In this document: positions 21,848 to 34,712 of the stretch, one piece after another
How positions within the stretch are numbered: position 1 is the first letter of the stretch
Layout of the letters: every line of letters begins with the position of its first letter
From: Phytophthora sp. 'mugwort'
Taxonomy: Eukaryota; Oomycota; Peronosporomycetes; Peronosporales; Peronosporaceae
DNA: 64,000 nucleotides
Reading direction: 5' to 3'
Assembly (NCBI GenBank): GCA_033558025.1
Contig: JAUCEF010000009.1
Location: 2,294,001-2,358,000, forward strand
Notes under the pieces: model-generated
Told to the model about the DNA's origin: nothing
The model's database searches: none
Seen by the model: the letters and a program-made list of their open reading frames with translations, nothing else
Program-made: the position numbers and the translations under genes

Positions 21848-22019
21848 GCACGAGTCTTGACCAGGTAGAAGACGTACAGGTTAATCAAACACGAACAATA
21901 CGCTTGCTGTTCGCTGGTTAAAGTGCACTGCATGCAGATAGATACCTTGTTACCACTGCTTGTTCCTACACAAAAGCAACTCGTCAGAAGGCCTAAAGTC
22001 TAGGCAACTCGGTTCTCAG

Positions 22020-25000
22020 TTAATGGCCACCAGGTGCACTGCGGAAGGACCAATGGGTGGGGCGTCGGCCGTCCAGCCGTGCCTTACGGTCAGCACGTTG
22101 TAGCACTTCCAGCTTGACCTTCCACTCCTGAGACTCGTCCAAATCGCCTGCTGCCAGATAGTGCAGATCCTCGCGATATCTCGAGTCCGACGGCAGAATC
22201 TTGTCTTCAGGGTACGGCACCATGTAGCCACTTTGATGCTTGTTGATACTCCAGTACGTCTTGTTACCAAAGACGAGGTCGTGCAGCCACGAACCAGAGA
22301 CGTCGCAGATCTCACGTGGAGGAGACACTGAAGTGTCCAAGATGACACCGCGCAGCGAGTCTGTAGGCGTCTTTGAGCTCGAGAACATGCCACCCATACC
22401 CGACTTTGCGTCCGGGTTAAGCCGCAGCTCGCACTGTAGACGATTCTTCTTGTCTTCAAACACCATGTGGCCCATGATATCAACCGTACGGTCTCCCCAC
22501 AGCAGCCCACCGATCTGTAAATAGGGCAGGTTGTACTCGATAGTCGTGCCGTTGAGACCTTCTTCAGTGTCCGGGAAGGTCACGCGCACAGGTCCCTTGT
22601 TCGTGTTCAGCATCGCGTTCGACTTGACGCTCATGCTGGCGTGCCAGAGCACAAAGCCGGCAATCGCGTACTTGTCACCAGTCAACTGGAAGTTACTGAT
22701 CGGCGGGTGGTGACTCGTGTGTTCGCAGCTCACGTCCGTGCCGTCGTTCAGCGTCGACTGATACGTCTCACCCAGAATCGGGTTAAACGGCTTAAGCTGT
22801 CCAATACTGTGGTGCAGTCCAGCCACAGCGAATGTCATGACGTACTTGAAACGCTCCAGTGGGTCCTTCTGCGCGTACGCCACGTTCAGGAACGTCGGCG
22901 CGTACAGCATCAAGTCGCACACACGCTCCAGATTGGTCCGTGGCTCGAAGATTCGTACAGGCAGCGACAGACTCACAGCCGATTTGCCCTCCAGGATCTT
23001 CGCTCCTGCAGATTTAATCACATCCTTGACGACGCCACTCTGTTTCTTCGCAACTTCCTTGTCAATCAGCTTCAAACCGCCGCTAGGCAGTGGCATCATG
23101 CCGCGCATGTACGTCTTGGGGTGGAAGATCGCCGCTGATTCGCCGTCTGCGATATCTCCCAGTCCACTGCCTTCGCTAGCGTCTTCGTATCCGAGACTAC
23201 GCGTCTCGAACGCTCCTTCTCCGTCCTCGTCCAGCCCGCCGCCGAAACCAAGCTCCGACCCGCACAGATGCGCCTGGTTCACGTACTCGCTGAGAACAGA
23301 CACACAGTCCAAGCGCGACAGCAAGAAACTCTGACGAGTCGTAGACGACAGCCATCCCTGCATATCCAGATCGGTAATGTAGGTCGCCAACGTCGCATGT
23401 CCTGAATCGACCGGTTCCAGCAACCAACCGCTCAGTCCCACGTGTGCACGCACAGTGCCCGAGATGACCGGCTTAAGCTCGTTCACCACCGACTTCTCCA
23501 GCATCAGCACCACAGACTGCCCCATCTCATCCACAGACTTGTCGTCGCTTGAGTCTTGGGAATCAGGAGCTGCTGACTCGCGCACGTGACGTAGAATGAC
23601 CAGGTCGCGAGGAGCTGTTAACATACTGTAATCCAGGCTGGTTACGATGCCCCCGATCGCTGCCGCGTAGACCATGGCACTCACAAGTGCCGTCCAGGAC
23701 GACGCATCTGACAAGAGCGCCGCACATAAGGCACACGCCGCGGCAGCCAGAGGAGACGCCACAAGTGGCTTGGTGCGTTGGATCTGTGCAAAGCTGCCAC
23801 TGGACAAGTGTACAAGATCCGTCGCGTCGTCGTACGTCGCTACATGTGACGACTGGGGGAAATGCACGTCCCATTCAGCACGACGTGCGTGGTCTGTGAG
23901 CAGAATCGCCGCGACTTCGGACGATACGGGGAGCACGACACTAGCACGCGCGTACTGCTTGCCAGAGCTCGCGTCCGTCCCAATGCTGCGTAGAACGCCG
24001 TTCACGGCACCAATCGGACGGAACACGACGAGGTTACGGAGCGATGACGAGGACCCCGTCGCGCTGTGACCGCACAGAAGCGTCTCCAGCACGTCCAGTC
24101 CATGCGACAGTTGATTTTCCAGCGCAATCGTCGTCGGGAGACGCTGCATCTTGGTACGATGAGCACGGTGATGATGCTGGGGATGTGACGGCGGTGCCGT
24201 AGCGTTATCCGCGCTGCTAACTGTCGACGGCGCCGACGTCATCCGGGTGGTACGTTTTCTCTCTCCATTCTCCGTCGAGTTGGACGCACTGGAGCTGCCC
24301 ACAACCGACGAAGCCGACTTCAACGTCACTGTACGCGCCTGAGCCGGGCCCATGGACGTCGCGCGCTTGAGATGAACGCGACTTTCCTCGTCATCAGACG
24401 ACGACGGCAGCCGCTGCGCCTGTGTCCTTGTGTGCTGTCGTCCCCTGTTGTTATGCGACGAGGAGCCTGTGGCTTCTGTGGCCGCTGCATTATTGTTGAC
24501 ACGAGCTACTGCGACACGGAGCACGTCGAGCCATTGGGTGACCACGACGCCTTCTTCTGCTGACAAGCAGTACATGATGCCAGTAGCTGGGTCGGTCAGG
24601 TAGATGCGGGGCGAATTCCACGTCTCACTGAGTCCTCCGTCTTGCACTGTACAACCTTCCAACGGGATCACAGCGTTGGGCTTCCGGTCCTTCCTGGAGA
24701 TGAAGTACGAGAGCGTACGGCCGTCACACACGAACCAGCGGCGCTTCCAGCCCTTGAGTCGCTGGCCTTTCTTCTGCAGGAAACCCTCCTTCATGTAGCT
24801 CGGGTCATAGTCGGACAGGGACTCTACGGGCACCCGCTCGGGCCACTACAATAAACTCAAATTAGGGTTTCTCCTCGTCAACACTGAAATGTTTCGAGCA
24901 TATTAGGGTTTAACGTACGTCATTGTTCACGAGGTCGTTGAAGCGCTGCTGCGCGTCTTGAAGCGCCTGCATGGCTCGGTCTCGCTTGCGCTCACGAGCC

Positions 25001-25365
25001 GCTGCCGCCTCGCCACTGCCGCTGCCGCTGCCGCCGTGTCTGTGGCCGCTCTGGTCCTTCGTGGTTGGCGTCTGCGCCCCTTGACGGAGGCCGCTGCGAG
25101 TCGCGGAGTGCGTCGATGGACTTGACACACACGCGCACGAGGGGCTGAAAGAGGCGGAGTGACGCGACAAGGAGCCTCGAAGAGGGAGGGGGGGATGCCG
25201 ACGCGCGCTTCGAGTTGGTGCCACGTGCGCAGAAGCTGATTGAGGGCGGATGTCCGACACAAAGAGTCCTGTCTTCAATACATAACTAACGACTCGTGGC
25301 ACTTTGTGATTGGACAGCGAAAAAGGATGAAGGTCCTGAAGTGGCAACGACCTGCGGTATCTCAT
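22020..25365 (-). CDS. Oxysterol-binding protein-related protein with PH-START-ORD domains
   Basis: Lipid-transfer protein of the OSBP/ORP family. The main exon 22020-24845 (about 940 codons) holds three domains. A PH domain (KEGFLQKKGQRLKGWKRRWF) comes first. A START-like domain follows (about 24050-23290; HVGLSGWLLEPV, TYITDLDMQGWL). The C-terminal ORD (about 22960-22080) has the signature SHHPPI at 22698-22715, the family's EQVSHHPP fingerprint with EHT in place of EQV. A 73-nt intron 24846-24918 (GTACGT...TTGTAG) leads to an upstream exon ending NDLVNND at 24919. The upstream exon is low complexity (Ser, Arg, Gly) with a short helix (MQALQDAQQRFNDLV). Its start is uncertain: ATG 25365 is the longest in-frame choice, and an internal ATG near 24975 is possible. 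PH-START-ORD order is common in oomycete ORPs as far as I recall. Confidence 0.88.
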
Positions 25366-25676
25366 GTATCTGTGCAAACTTTATTGATATGAAAAGAAAG
25401 GTGATTGTGATAATGAAATATAAGGCAAATAATAACGTTACTTTTGTGTTAAGCTATTCATTATCACGATTTACAGGGCCTGGTGGTTGAAGCCCCTCAA
25501 CGACCAACCAGCACCGCGAAGAGGCACGACCTTCAGCGTCGCGTCGCGACCGGGATACTACAACAGCCGACGCCGTCTTCACTTCGAAGCGCTGGCGAGC
25601 CCAAGAGTTTTGCCTTCCCTCTGCGTGTATCCATCGCTGACGTGTCAACCCCAGAGACGAGCCAAGTGCAAAAAGC

Positions 25677-26122
25677 ATGAGCACTGCCACGTATCAGGTC
25701 CGTCCTCTGTCTTGAATTCCTTGTTGTGCTGCAACATAAGTACTAATGGCCCCACACAGACGCCCGACTCAAAGAAGGAGGAGTTCCGGAAGTACCTAGA
25801 GAAGAGCGGCGTGGTTGATGCGCTGACCAAAGTGCTCGTGGGGCTCTACGAGGAGGCAGATAAACCCCCAAACGCCGTAGACTACGTCAAGCGCTTCATG
25901 GGAGCCCCAACAGGCATCGACGTCGACGCTCTGCGGGCCGAGAACGAGGAGCTCAAGAAGAAGAACGCGGAGCTTATCAAAACCATCGAGGAACTCAACA
26001 AACGTGTAAGAGAGGAATTGGGATCAGAATTAAATGACGACGCGTAATACTGACCCACTTATCGTGTTTTTTTCGCTGTGTGTGGATAGCTCACGACGGA
26101 GGAAGAAGAGGAGGAAGCTTAA
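25677..26122 (+). CDS. MYCBP: c-Myc-binding protein homolog (MYCBP/AMY-1), three exons
   Basis: Exons 25677-25697, 25760-26005 and 26090-26122, all in phase 0, with introns of 62 and 84 nt, give 99 aa (human 103). The family block is plain: SKKEEFRKYLEKSGVVDALT followed by KVLVGLYEEADKPPNAVDYV, then a coiled coil (RAENEELKKKNAELIKTIEE) and an acidic tail LTTEEEEEEA. MYCBP binds Myc and A-kinase anchoring proteins in animals; in protists it is linked to cilia and AKAP-type scaffolds, so a flagellar role is possible here but not shown. The 7-codon first exon was chosen because ATG 25677 is followed by a good donor and joins in frame. Head-to-head with the OSBP-related gene, about 310 bp apart. 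Confidence 0.9.
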
Positions 26123-26264
26123 GCGTACGCTCAAGATAAGAGACGAGAGGAGGCCTGTATCTATTAGTCGTACATCGACCGACAAGACTTACTCCAGGAT
26201 AATTCCAACTAATTGACGACTCTCCATTGCTTTGCTGAGATCTTCAACTACTCGCTTGCTTGGG

Positions 26265-27215
26265 TTAAGTGCACTGCGCCAGAAGTTCGGTGATGTTGTC
26301 CTGTACCGACTGTTTCTGGCGGTGTAGGTAGTTCTTGCGCGCCTCAAGTGATACCATCTGCTCGTCCACGCGCTGCTCCTCGCTCTTCATAGTGGCGGCG
26401 TTCTCTGCACGGTCCGTCTGCAAGAACATCTTGCCAATACCGCGGAACGTACTGGTGCCCTCGGGCAGGTCGGCCACCTCGCGCTCGACGAGTGCCAGTC
26501 GTTTCTTTTGCCGCGAAAAAGCCGCCAGCTTGGCGTCGATCTGTTCTAACTCGCGCTGGATCTTCTGGAACTGCGGCTGCAGCTCCTGCAGCTCCTTGGC
26601 GATATGTACAGGCACCTGGCGACCACCGCCCTGGCTCGGGGACGCGCTCTTGGGCGCCATCTCCTGGTTTAGCTGACGCAGCAGCTTCTTAATACCGGGC
26701 ACCTTGTCCGGGTCCGAGGCCGTGGTCTGCGCCGTCTTAAGCGTCTCGATGGCCTCCTTCTTGCGTCCCAGTTGCTGCTGTGCATTGGCCAGACGGTGAT
26801 AGCCCTTGGCAAACTCGGGGTTCCGCTTGACGCACTCCTGCGCGTCCTTTTCCGCCTGCTCCCAGTGGCCCAAAGCACCGTGGGCAGCGCTGCGGTTCGA
26901 GTAGTAGACGAAGTTCTCCGGGTCCAGGCGGATAGCCTGCATACAACAATACGCGGCATAATTAATTATTGAGTATCACAAGCGACAATGGCCATCTCTC
27001 CCTGCGAGTTATTGTAGTGACGGACGGACGTACCTCGGAGTAGCACGCAACAGCTTTGTCGAAGTTCTTCTCATTGAATTCCTCATTGCCGAGCCTGTCA
27101 GAGTGGATAGCGACCGGTATAAGTTAGAAGAGGTGTCGACGTTGGTGGTATACATGTTGACGTTGGGGCCACACACGTCTTCTGCGCCTCGGCGGCGTTG
27201 TGGGCGGAGCTCATT
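26265..27215 (-). CDS. TPR - prefoldin subunit 1-like fusion protein, three exons
   Basis: Exons 27178-27215, 27034-27094 and 26265-26936, with introns of 83 and 97 nt, give 256 aa. Residues about 10-115 form three TPR units of the STI1/Hop class (GNEEFNEKNFDKAVACYSEA, NFVYYSNRSAAHGALGHWEQ, FAKGYHRLANAQQQLGRKKE). After a linker, residues about 145-250 form a prefoldin beta-type coiled-coil hairpin with the PFD1 signature (TSTFRGIGKMFL between two long helices). Prefoldin 1 normally stands alone at about 120 aa and works in the hexamer that hands actin and tubulin to CCT. The TPR module typically binds Hsp70/Hsp90 C-termini. The fusion would link the two chaperone systems, which is inference. 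The splice joins rest on frame and TPR continuity. Confidence 0.85.
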
Positions 27216-27309
27216 GCGGCGGCGGATCTCCTGACAAATACTGGAGCAAGTGCGTTCCCCGAAAACGAATAGTCGTCATATATAAACTCTGACAGGCTTA
27301 AACGGAATG

Positions 27310-27626
27310 GCTACAGTTTTGCCCCAATTACACGAACAAGGGCACTTGCTACATATTTGACCCTCTCCAGAGCCATTCTAACTACAAGATCATCGAGAAG
27401 AGCGTGCGAAGAGTGGTCGAGGGCTACCCAACGGGAAGGCAAGCTCGCGTACAAGAAGGTGGAGTGGTGTACGCAGCAAGACAGCAGCAGCTCATGCGGC
27501 GTATGGTGCCTTGCCGTACTGGAGATGCTACTGAGTCACTCCTCGTGGGATGACTTTCTGTACAACCTGGTGCCTTATTTGCGCATGCGATTCTTGTATA
27601 AAGCTATAGGAAAGGAGGCAGCTTAA
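27310..27626 (+). pseudogene. C48 (Ulp1-like) cysteine protease fragment, frameshifted
   Basis: One frame at about 27325-27440 reads CPNYTNKGTCYIFDPLQ, the 'Y(I/F)xDPL' part of a SUMO-protease-like C48 fold. The C-terminal Q...CGVW active-site block (TQQDSSSSCGVWCLAVLEML) is in another frame at about 27460-27525. A frameshift near 27440 separates them. The catalytic His region is absent. Such Ulp1-like domains are often carried by transposons in oomycetes, and this fragment borders the repeat-rich zone. It is most likely dead. Confidence 0.7.
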
Positions 27627-28121
27627 AAAGTTAACTACAACGTCGATGCATGCTTAGTTTCGGTGCGACCAAATCATCTAACTTTGGTGAACCGAAATGA
27701 TACCGAAAATACACAAGATGGGTGCACGAAAACACGTTAAGTCGCACAATTCCCAAATCTAGTTTTGAGCTGAAATGACTGACACAAGTTGATGATCATT
27801 GCGCACACCAAAATGAAGATAAAGTAAACTTACTCTAGATGATGGGTAATGAGATTCCCATCTGTTTTCACGCTGCCAGAGCAAGACGTGCGTACCGTTT
27901 AAAGTCAGGTAACGCCCATCTAGATTCGGTGGTAGCAACATCGTCCCAATCTGCCAAGGCTCGCTGACAAGCGCGGGGGAACGTCCGCGAATAGCTGTTC
28001 CAGAACGAGAACGCGTTCGCATTAACGGTATCCTGATCGGAAGCACGAGCACGCGCAGCTACGTCAAGCTCGAAATTCCGAGACGCTGAGCGACGCTATG
28101 GGCCTAGACATGACTAACTAA
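27627..28121. other. Intergenic, no supported gene
   Basis: About 500 bp between the C48 fragment and the first Gypsy remnant. A 98-codon minus-strand frame (27759-28052) shows no known domain. A 5' LTR and primer-binding site of the downstream element could lie here, but I could not define them. Confidence 0.3.
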
Positions 28122-31100
28122 TTGACTCATTTCGTCGAAGAAGTGCGCGAGCGTCATTCGGATCGAGACAAGAGAGCGTCTTCGGCTGGCCAGTCCAAAG
28201 ATCAAGGTAAACCCTTCAAGGAAATGCCGTTTCGCGGGAAGGGCCGTTTCAAACCGAAATCGGAGAACACGCGCACTAAGGTCTTACCTGTTTCTTTTGC
28301 CAGAAGCCAGGTCATATTAAGGCCAACTGCTACGCCTGAAAGACGGAACAAGGCAAGCAGGGGAACGAGCAACCACGTCAGTGAAAGAGGGTCCTGGTGT
28401 GGCCATGAATGTAACCAGAACGACTAAGATCGAGAATATTAGCCTCAACGTTCTGAGTGAAACCCTCTTGTCTACAAGTCCCGGCCGCTGTTCTCCGTTT
28501 CTGGCGAGATACACGCGGCTGGTAAGAACATCTCAATGCGAAATATGATGCTGGACGGCGGAGCGACCACGATCTACGTGTTAAACGGCTGGGTCGCGGA
28601 GCATCAGCTTCAGACAACGAAGTTCAGTGACAAGCATATCCGCGTCAAGCTTGGAGACAACCAGATCGTGGAAGCTGAACTGAAGTTCTGCCTCTCGAAA
28701 TTTAAGTGTCGGGGCTAGCCGAAGCGTACGTGTGTTGCCGTAGCATACGATACCCGATGAATAAACTGGAGATCGACGAATTTAAGGAACAGGAGTAAAG
28801 ACTCTGCACTGGAAACGATCAGGTGCCATCTTGGGACCGATCGAGGAAGGTGGGCCGGTGATTGCCTCCGGGCTTCGGAGATCGGTCGAGGCGAAAGGCC
28901 TGTCGGCGAAAAGACCCAATTCCTGTCGAGGCGCCGCGCTGTAAACGGATGTGCAGTCTGTAGCTGGCTCAGATCGTAACATAATGCAGAAAGAGAACCA
29001 CGCCAGAAGATGCGTCAAACGGCAAGATTTCGGTAGCAGAGCGCGATGTGGAGACGCCAAAACGTGAGGGTACTGCAAGAGCGGATCGTGAAAACAGCAG
29101 TATCCAGGGGGAAAACACTTCTGTGGAGAAGATGTTCACAATTGGCGTTATTAATGATACTGATGTGGAGACCAAGTACATTACGCGGAAGAAATTGCGA
29201 ACGCTCCTGAGAATCAAGACCAAGTCGATCGATGAACCAGCCTTTTTAATAGTTTTGCCGAACGAGACGATCAAGCAAGTTGCCATCACTGCCGCGGCGG
29301 GACCAACCCGATAATGTCGGAAGTGCAAAGGCACAGAGGTATTTGGAGACGGATTGGGATAGGTTCCAAGACAATCCTGCGTTCCATCTCTTCGTGGAGT
29401 ACAAGGACAGTGTATTCCGTCCTGAGCTTCCCGAAAGGTTGCCTGAGAAACGTGACATCGAACGCCGGGTCGATGTGAAAGACCCGAATCTTGCGATGTA
29501 GCGGCAGCACTGCCGACAATAACTAGAAAAATAGCGCGAGATCGTGCGCTGGGCCGAAGACATGATAAAGAAGAAGCTCATTCACCCAAGCGGTAGCCCA
29601 CATGCTCCCCCAACATTTTGCGTCCGAAAATCAATCGGATGGAGAATTGTTCACGATTACCGATACTTGAACACGAACACTGTGCGCCAGAGTATTCCAA
29701 TGATACGGAAGGAAGACATCTTGGACGCCACGTCGGGTGCGTACTGGTCAACAATGGTCCTGATGTCCGCTTACTATCAAGTTCGCATGCGCGAGGAGGA
29801 CATCAAGTACAGAGCGTTCCAGGCGCCTATTGGCCACTGGGAGTATCTTGTCCTTCCCAGGGGGGGGTCTACAACGCACCAGCGACGAAGCATCGATTGA
29901 CGTCGAGAACACTTTTTCGTGGAGTGGAGCACACGAAATCATTCTACGATGGCATCTATATCCTCGCGAAGCCCCATAGCCTTGAAGGCCACCTTGTTGC
30001 GTTGCGGAAGACCTTGGAAATCTTGCGCGACAACAAGCTTTACGTGAAGCTTGCCAAATGTGTTTTTTGTGCGGACGCGATCCCGTGCTTAGACGACTTC
30101 GTTGGATGCATTGGAGTGCGGACGGATCCCGATAAGGTCCGGACAATAAAGGACTGGCCGGTACCTCGAAGCCAAGAGGAGCTTCACAGCTTCACAGCTT
30201 CTTCGGCTTGACAGGCTACGTTCTGCGTTTCTGTCCGGGGTATGCTTCGCTAAATGCGAAGATGTTCGCTTTCCTGAAGAAGCAGACAAGCGCAACGCGA
30301 AGATCCACTTCAACGACGAACAGTTGGATAATTTTAAAGAGTTGAAGCGGCAGCTGTGCAACCCACCAGCACTGCACCTCCTCGACTTCAACAAGCCACT
30401 GCACCTCCGGGCGGACGCGAGCAAGTTTGCTGTCGACGAAGTATTGTTCCAGGTAGCGGACGGCGTTTAGAGTCCTATCGCGTACACTAACAAGAAGATG
30501 AAGTCAGCGGAGCACAACTACTCAACCCAGCAGCAGGAATTCTTTGCGATCGTACATTCTCTTGCAGCGTTTAGAATCTACTGCTTGGACAAGCCTCCGA
30601 TTGTCGAGCCAGATCACAAGAGTATTGAAGGCCTGTTCATAGAGAAGATGGCTAACCTACGCCTAGCTCGCTGGTACGACATCTTCGCGGAATACCAGCC
30701 GACCTTCTCTTATCTGCCCGGAGCGTAGAACAACATCGCGGATGCTTCGAGTCGAAGACCCATCTTGCTCCAGAGACGCAGTTTTTCCATGACTTGAGCG
30801 TGACAAGTTTTGATGGTACATCTTTCAGCTTGGAGATCAGCGAGGTCACCATAAACTCCGAGTTGATCTCCAGCATCAAGAAGGCGTACAGAAATGATCG
30901 TGAGATCCAAGCCATCTTCGCGGCGATCAAGCAACGGACAGCTGGCTCAAAACCCCAGCGTTACATAAGCGTCACAAGGAGAATCGCTGTTATTCCGTGA
31001 CTGACTGTTTGCTCAGGTACCAAACGCCTGCTGGTGACGTGCCTCGCATTGTCGTGGCCAATGATCTGAAGATGCAGCAAACGACCAAAAGTGGCATTGC

Positions 31101-32383
31101 ACCAACTACAGCGGTCATCCTGGTGCCGAACAGACGTACTTGACACTTGCCCGTCGGTGGTACTGGTCCAAGATGCTCAAGTCCATCCAGAGATTCATCA
31201 CCGGCTGTGAACCTTGTCAACGAAACAAGCCACCATTAATGAAGCCTCCTGGACTGCTTGAACCACTGAGCGTCCCAGACGAGCGTTGGCGATCCATCTC
31301 CATGTACTTCATAACAGATCTACCCCGAACGAAGAGAGACGTCGATTCAATCTGAGTCGTTTTCGATCGGTTGACCTAGCGTTGCCACTTCGTGCTTACG
31401 ACCAAGAATGTAACAACTGAAGGTGTTGCTCGACGCTTTATCGACAACATCTGGAAGTTTCATGGCATGCCATCAACTTTTCGTCTCTGATCGCGATAGA
31501 AAGTTCGTGCCCAACTTCTGGCAGCACGTCTTCAAGTCCATCGAGACGAAGTTATTCACGACCATAGCACACTGAGCGCAACGTGATGGAAAAACGGAGG
31601 GAATGAACCGTACGTTGGAGGGGTACTTCCGCGGCTTCGTGGGTCCGCTGCATAATGACGGGGACGTTCACTTGGCCATTGCTGAGTTTGCCATTAGCTC
31701 GACGGTCAACTCCAGCACGAAAAAACAAACAGTCTTGACCGTTCGAAGCGGATCTGGGTTACATCCAGTTGAACCCACTTCGACCCACGGAGGAACAAAT
31801 TGCACATGTACACAAGAGTCGTATCGGGGCCGAGTTTCACTAGTGTCAAGCAGCAATTCGCTACGCTTTCGTGAAGCACTAGCCGTAGCACAAGAGCGGA
31901 TGCGTGATATCTACGGCCGGAACTGTGAGGAACAAGTCTTTCGATGTTAGAGACCGAGTGTTCTTGAACTCGAAGCGCCTCGACCCAAAACACTATGGCC
32001 TACCGAATTCCACGAAGTTTGGATAGAAGTGGGTTGGTCCGTAGGCGGTCGTGCGGAAGGTGCACAAACACGCCTACGCGCTCAACATTCAGGCAGGAAA
32101 CAAGCTCCACCCCGTCTTCAATACCGGATCATTTAAGCCGTACAAGGATTCAGCTCGATTATCTCGGCCAAGTGACATGATTCTGGCAGACGGCAGTGTC
32201 GGTCAGATTGTCAAGCGTCTTCTTCAGAAGCATCGTCAAAAACGTCGTACCTAATTCTTTGTGGAGTGGCTGAGAGAGGATAAGCCAACATGGAAACCAG
32301 AGGATAATCTCTCGCAAATTCCTGACCTCATTGCAGACTTCGAGGCAATCCGGAAGAAGCGGCGAGAAGATGAATATTACTGA
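28122..32383 (+). mobile_element. Ty3/Gypsy chromovirus remnant 1 (gag-pol-chromodomain), decayed
   Basis: Gag end with a CCHC zinc knuckle (C-X2-C-X4-H-X4-C) at 28289-28330. A protease-like stretch (NMMLDGGATTIYVLNGW) is at about 28538-28590. Reverse transcriptase lies at about 29544-30200 (RIVHDYRYLNTNT, YYQVRMREED); the catalytic YxDD-type site reads FYDG at 29942-29953, so one Asp is lost. RNase H is at about 30480-30730 (STQQQEFFAIVHSL, ARWYDIFAEYQPTFSYLPG). The integrase zinc finger and core start are at about 31135-31360 (CEPCQRNK, PDERWRSISM). A chromodomain-like end is at about 32255-32383 (FFVEWLREDKPTWKPEDNLS). Many stops and frameshifts break all domains. I could not identify the LTRs. 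Confidence 0.88.
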
Positions 32384-33000
32384 AGGGGACTAAAAAACCA
32401 CACGTATTCCCAGATTGCAACCCCTACTATTATTGCTGCTCCTTCAAACGCTTCGCCCGCTTGCGCTGAGACTTTGACTTGCGTTTAACTGAGGAGTATG
32501 CGGGAGAGGCTTGCAGTGAAGTGTCCAGAAGGAAGAAATCCGAAAAGTGAGCTCCATTGAGTTAAAAGTCCTAGTCTTGCTTGCTACCTCCTACACCTGC
32601 AGCTCTCCTACTCCTCCTTGTTTTTATTTGACCCTAATATGCGACGGGATGGCGCGAATACAATCGTATACACTATGCATACAAGCGGTGAATTGGGACA
32701 GGCACAATTTCCTGGGACGGGCACTGTTGTCTCGTCGATGACCACGATTATACCATGCAAATCACCATCTGCCACGCAAGTTAAAGCCATCCGTCCAATC
32801 ACATCCCGCATCCCAAACGATTCACCCAATCAGATCGCACTATTCGTGTCACTTTAACCCGCCGACCTCACAAACCACACGCAGGGCACGCGCACGGCGT
32901 GTGCCTAGAGGTAGGGACCTAGCCGAGGTAGACGACAAAGTGTAATCACTACCAATCGATCATATAGAGGGGGTCAACAACTATGGGCCGACCTGATTTT
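32384..33000. other. Intergenic between the two Gypsy remnants
   Basis: About 600 bp; probably the 3' LTR of remnant 1 or its flank. There is no coding domain. Short frames have no recognisable features. Confidence 0.3.
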
Positions 33001-34656
33001 ACGATGGAGAGGGCGTCGAACCTAAGCCAACTAAAAAATAACGCAAATCGCATCACTGGTAACAAGCGCAAACGTGGGACAACTAGAGCCCAAAAATACT
33101 ATACCAACCCAGGTTACACAGAGTCCGCGGCCGCTTGACTCGGGAGGTTTCGTTTGGCCAACTCTGGATGAGATTGCAGAAGTGCAAGAAGGATGCCGAG
33201 CATCGCCCGCAGCACGCAAGAAAGTTAATGATGTTGGCGGCTGGATGACCGCATTTGGATACCTGCAAGCGCGGAGCTGCTGCAACGCCTCATGGTAGTT
33301 GTGCATTGTGGTGCGAGTGGTCAAGTGGAATGCATGTGATGGCTAACCACCTACAGAGGACTTTTAACATCGATTGTCTAAATGGACGGGTGAGGGCATT
33401 CTGCCAACGGTGTTTGCTGTGCTCCATGTCAGCGGTGGCTCCATTATTCCTCGGTCGTCTAGCGATACCAACTATACTTCTGAGCGAAACATGACAGTAC
33501 ATTGGGATTTCCTGACTCTGGGCGAGTCGTTTGGGACAGCACGTTACGTCCTTGTATTAAAGGATGAAGCTACCCACTTTGTAGAGCTCGTGGTCAGCGA
33601 CGGACCAACTTCGGAGGTAGCTGCTGCTGCTATTCTTGACTGGTACAGCCGTTTCGGAATCCCGCCAACGTGGGTTAGTGATGCCGGGTCGCATTTCAAG
33701 ATCAACGTCATGGCAGAATTAAAACGACGACTTAATGCGCAACAACAGTTTACTTCGGCTTATACTCCGTGGAAAAATGGAACTGCAGAGGGTGAACAGG
33801 GACATTATCCAAGTTCTGAAGGCACTCATTTTGGAATTTCGAGTGAATGCTTCTGATTGGCCTTATCTTCTCCCACTTGTGCAGTCCAGTCTCAACCACT
33901 CACCGGTACAATTACTGGCAGATACGGCCCCGGTTTAGCTTTTACTGGTTTGCCATGCCCAAGTATATTGGACAAAGTGTTGCTACCGGAAGGAAAGAAC
34001 AGGTGGTTTCGCTACCTCAAGAACGACCCAGCTTCGAAAAAGTTGAAGCAGCTGCGATTTATCATAAAGCGGGTGCACAAGGCGTAGAAACGGAGCGTAA
34101 GCACCACGCACTCCGTTATCGCAGTAGACACCACTACAAGAAACCAGTAAATTTATCGATTGGTGACTACGTCCTTCGTTCTCGTGTCGATGAGAAGATG
34201 TACGCAAACAAGCTATGAGTCATATGGGCTGGCCCGTATCGAGTGATAGCTGCGGCCGAGTACTACTTTTCATGGAACATCTAGTGACGGGAAAACTATG
34301 AACGTGCACCCGTCACTGTTAAACACTACACTGACTCGTCTCTTAACGTGCCTACTGAACTCATTGATTACGTGGCTTCTCAGGGAACACTTCTGGCTGA
34401 GAGCACTAGTGAATCACACGACAACAGCGGAATGAAGGCATTCGAGGTTAAGGTGCAATGCCAAGGCCTCGGAAGAGGCTGAAGATTCTTGGGGGCCGTT
34501 AAAATACTCGTCGAGGGTGTGCCTAAACTGATGAAGGAGTACGCCGATGAAACGAACAATGACCGATTTCAACGTGCTGATAATGGAGCAATGACGGTTA
34601 AAGCCTGGCAAACCGCGTAACCAGGGCAATTTGGTTGAAACGCTGCAGCTCACGCA
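33001..34656 (+). mobile_element. Ty3/Gypsy remnant 2, 5'-truncated (integrase and chromodomain-like end)
   Basis: A broken H2C2-like finger (VRAFCQRCLLCS, about 33390) precedes an integrase core: first Asp in WDFLTLGESFG near 33502, second in WVSDAGSHFK near 33672. The Glu (WKNGTAE, about 33770) is followed by a frameshift, after which RVNRDIIQVLKALILE continues in another frame. A degenerate chromodomain-like segment is around 34430-34580. It is a different family from remnant 1, judged by the integrase sequence. No gag or RT is present, so only the 3' half of pol remains. Confidence 0.8.
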
Positions 34657-34692
34657 TTGGCTAGAATAAGCCAGGCGGAATATGACAGCTTC

Positions 34693-34712
34693 AGGGGAGG
34701 GGGGGGGGCAAT
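34693..34712 (+). other. Polypurine tract candidate of Gypsy remnant 2
   Basis: A run of A/G including ten consecutive G precedes TGTGGTGGTG. This is the usual arrangement of a PPT directly before a 3' LTR starting with TG. The matching 5' LTR is missing, so the LTR itself cannot be confirmed. Confidence 0.4.
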
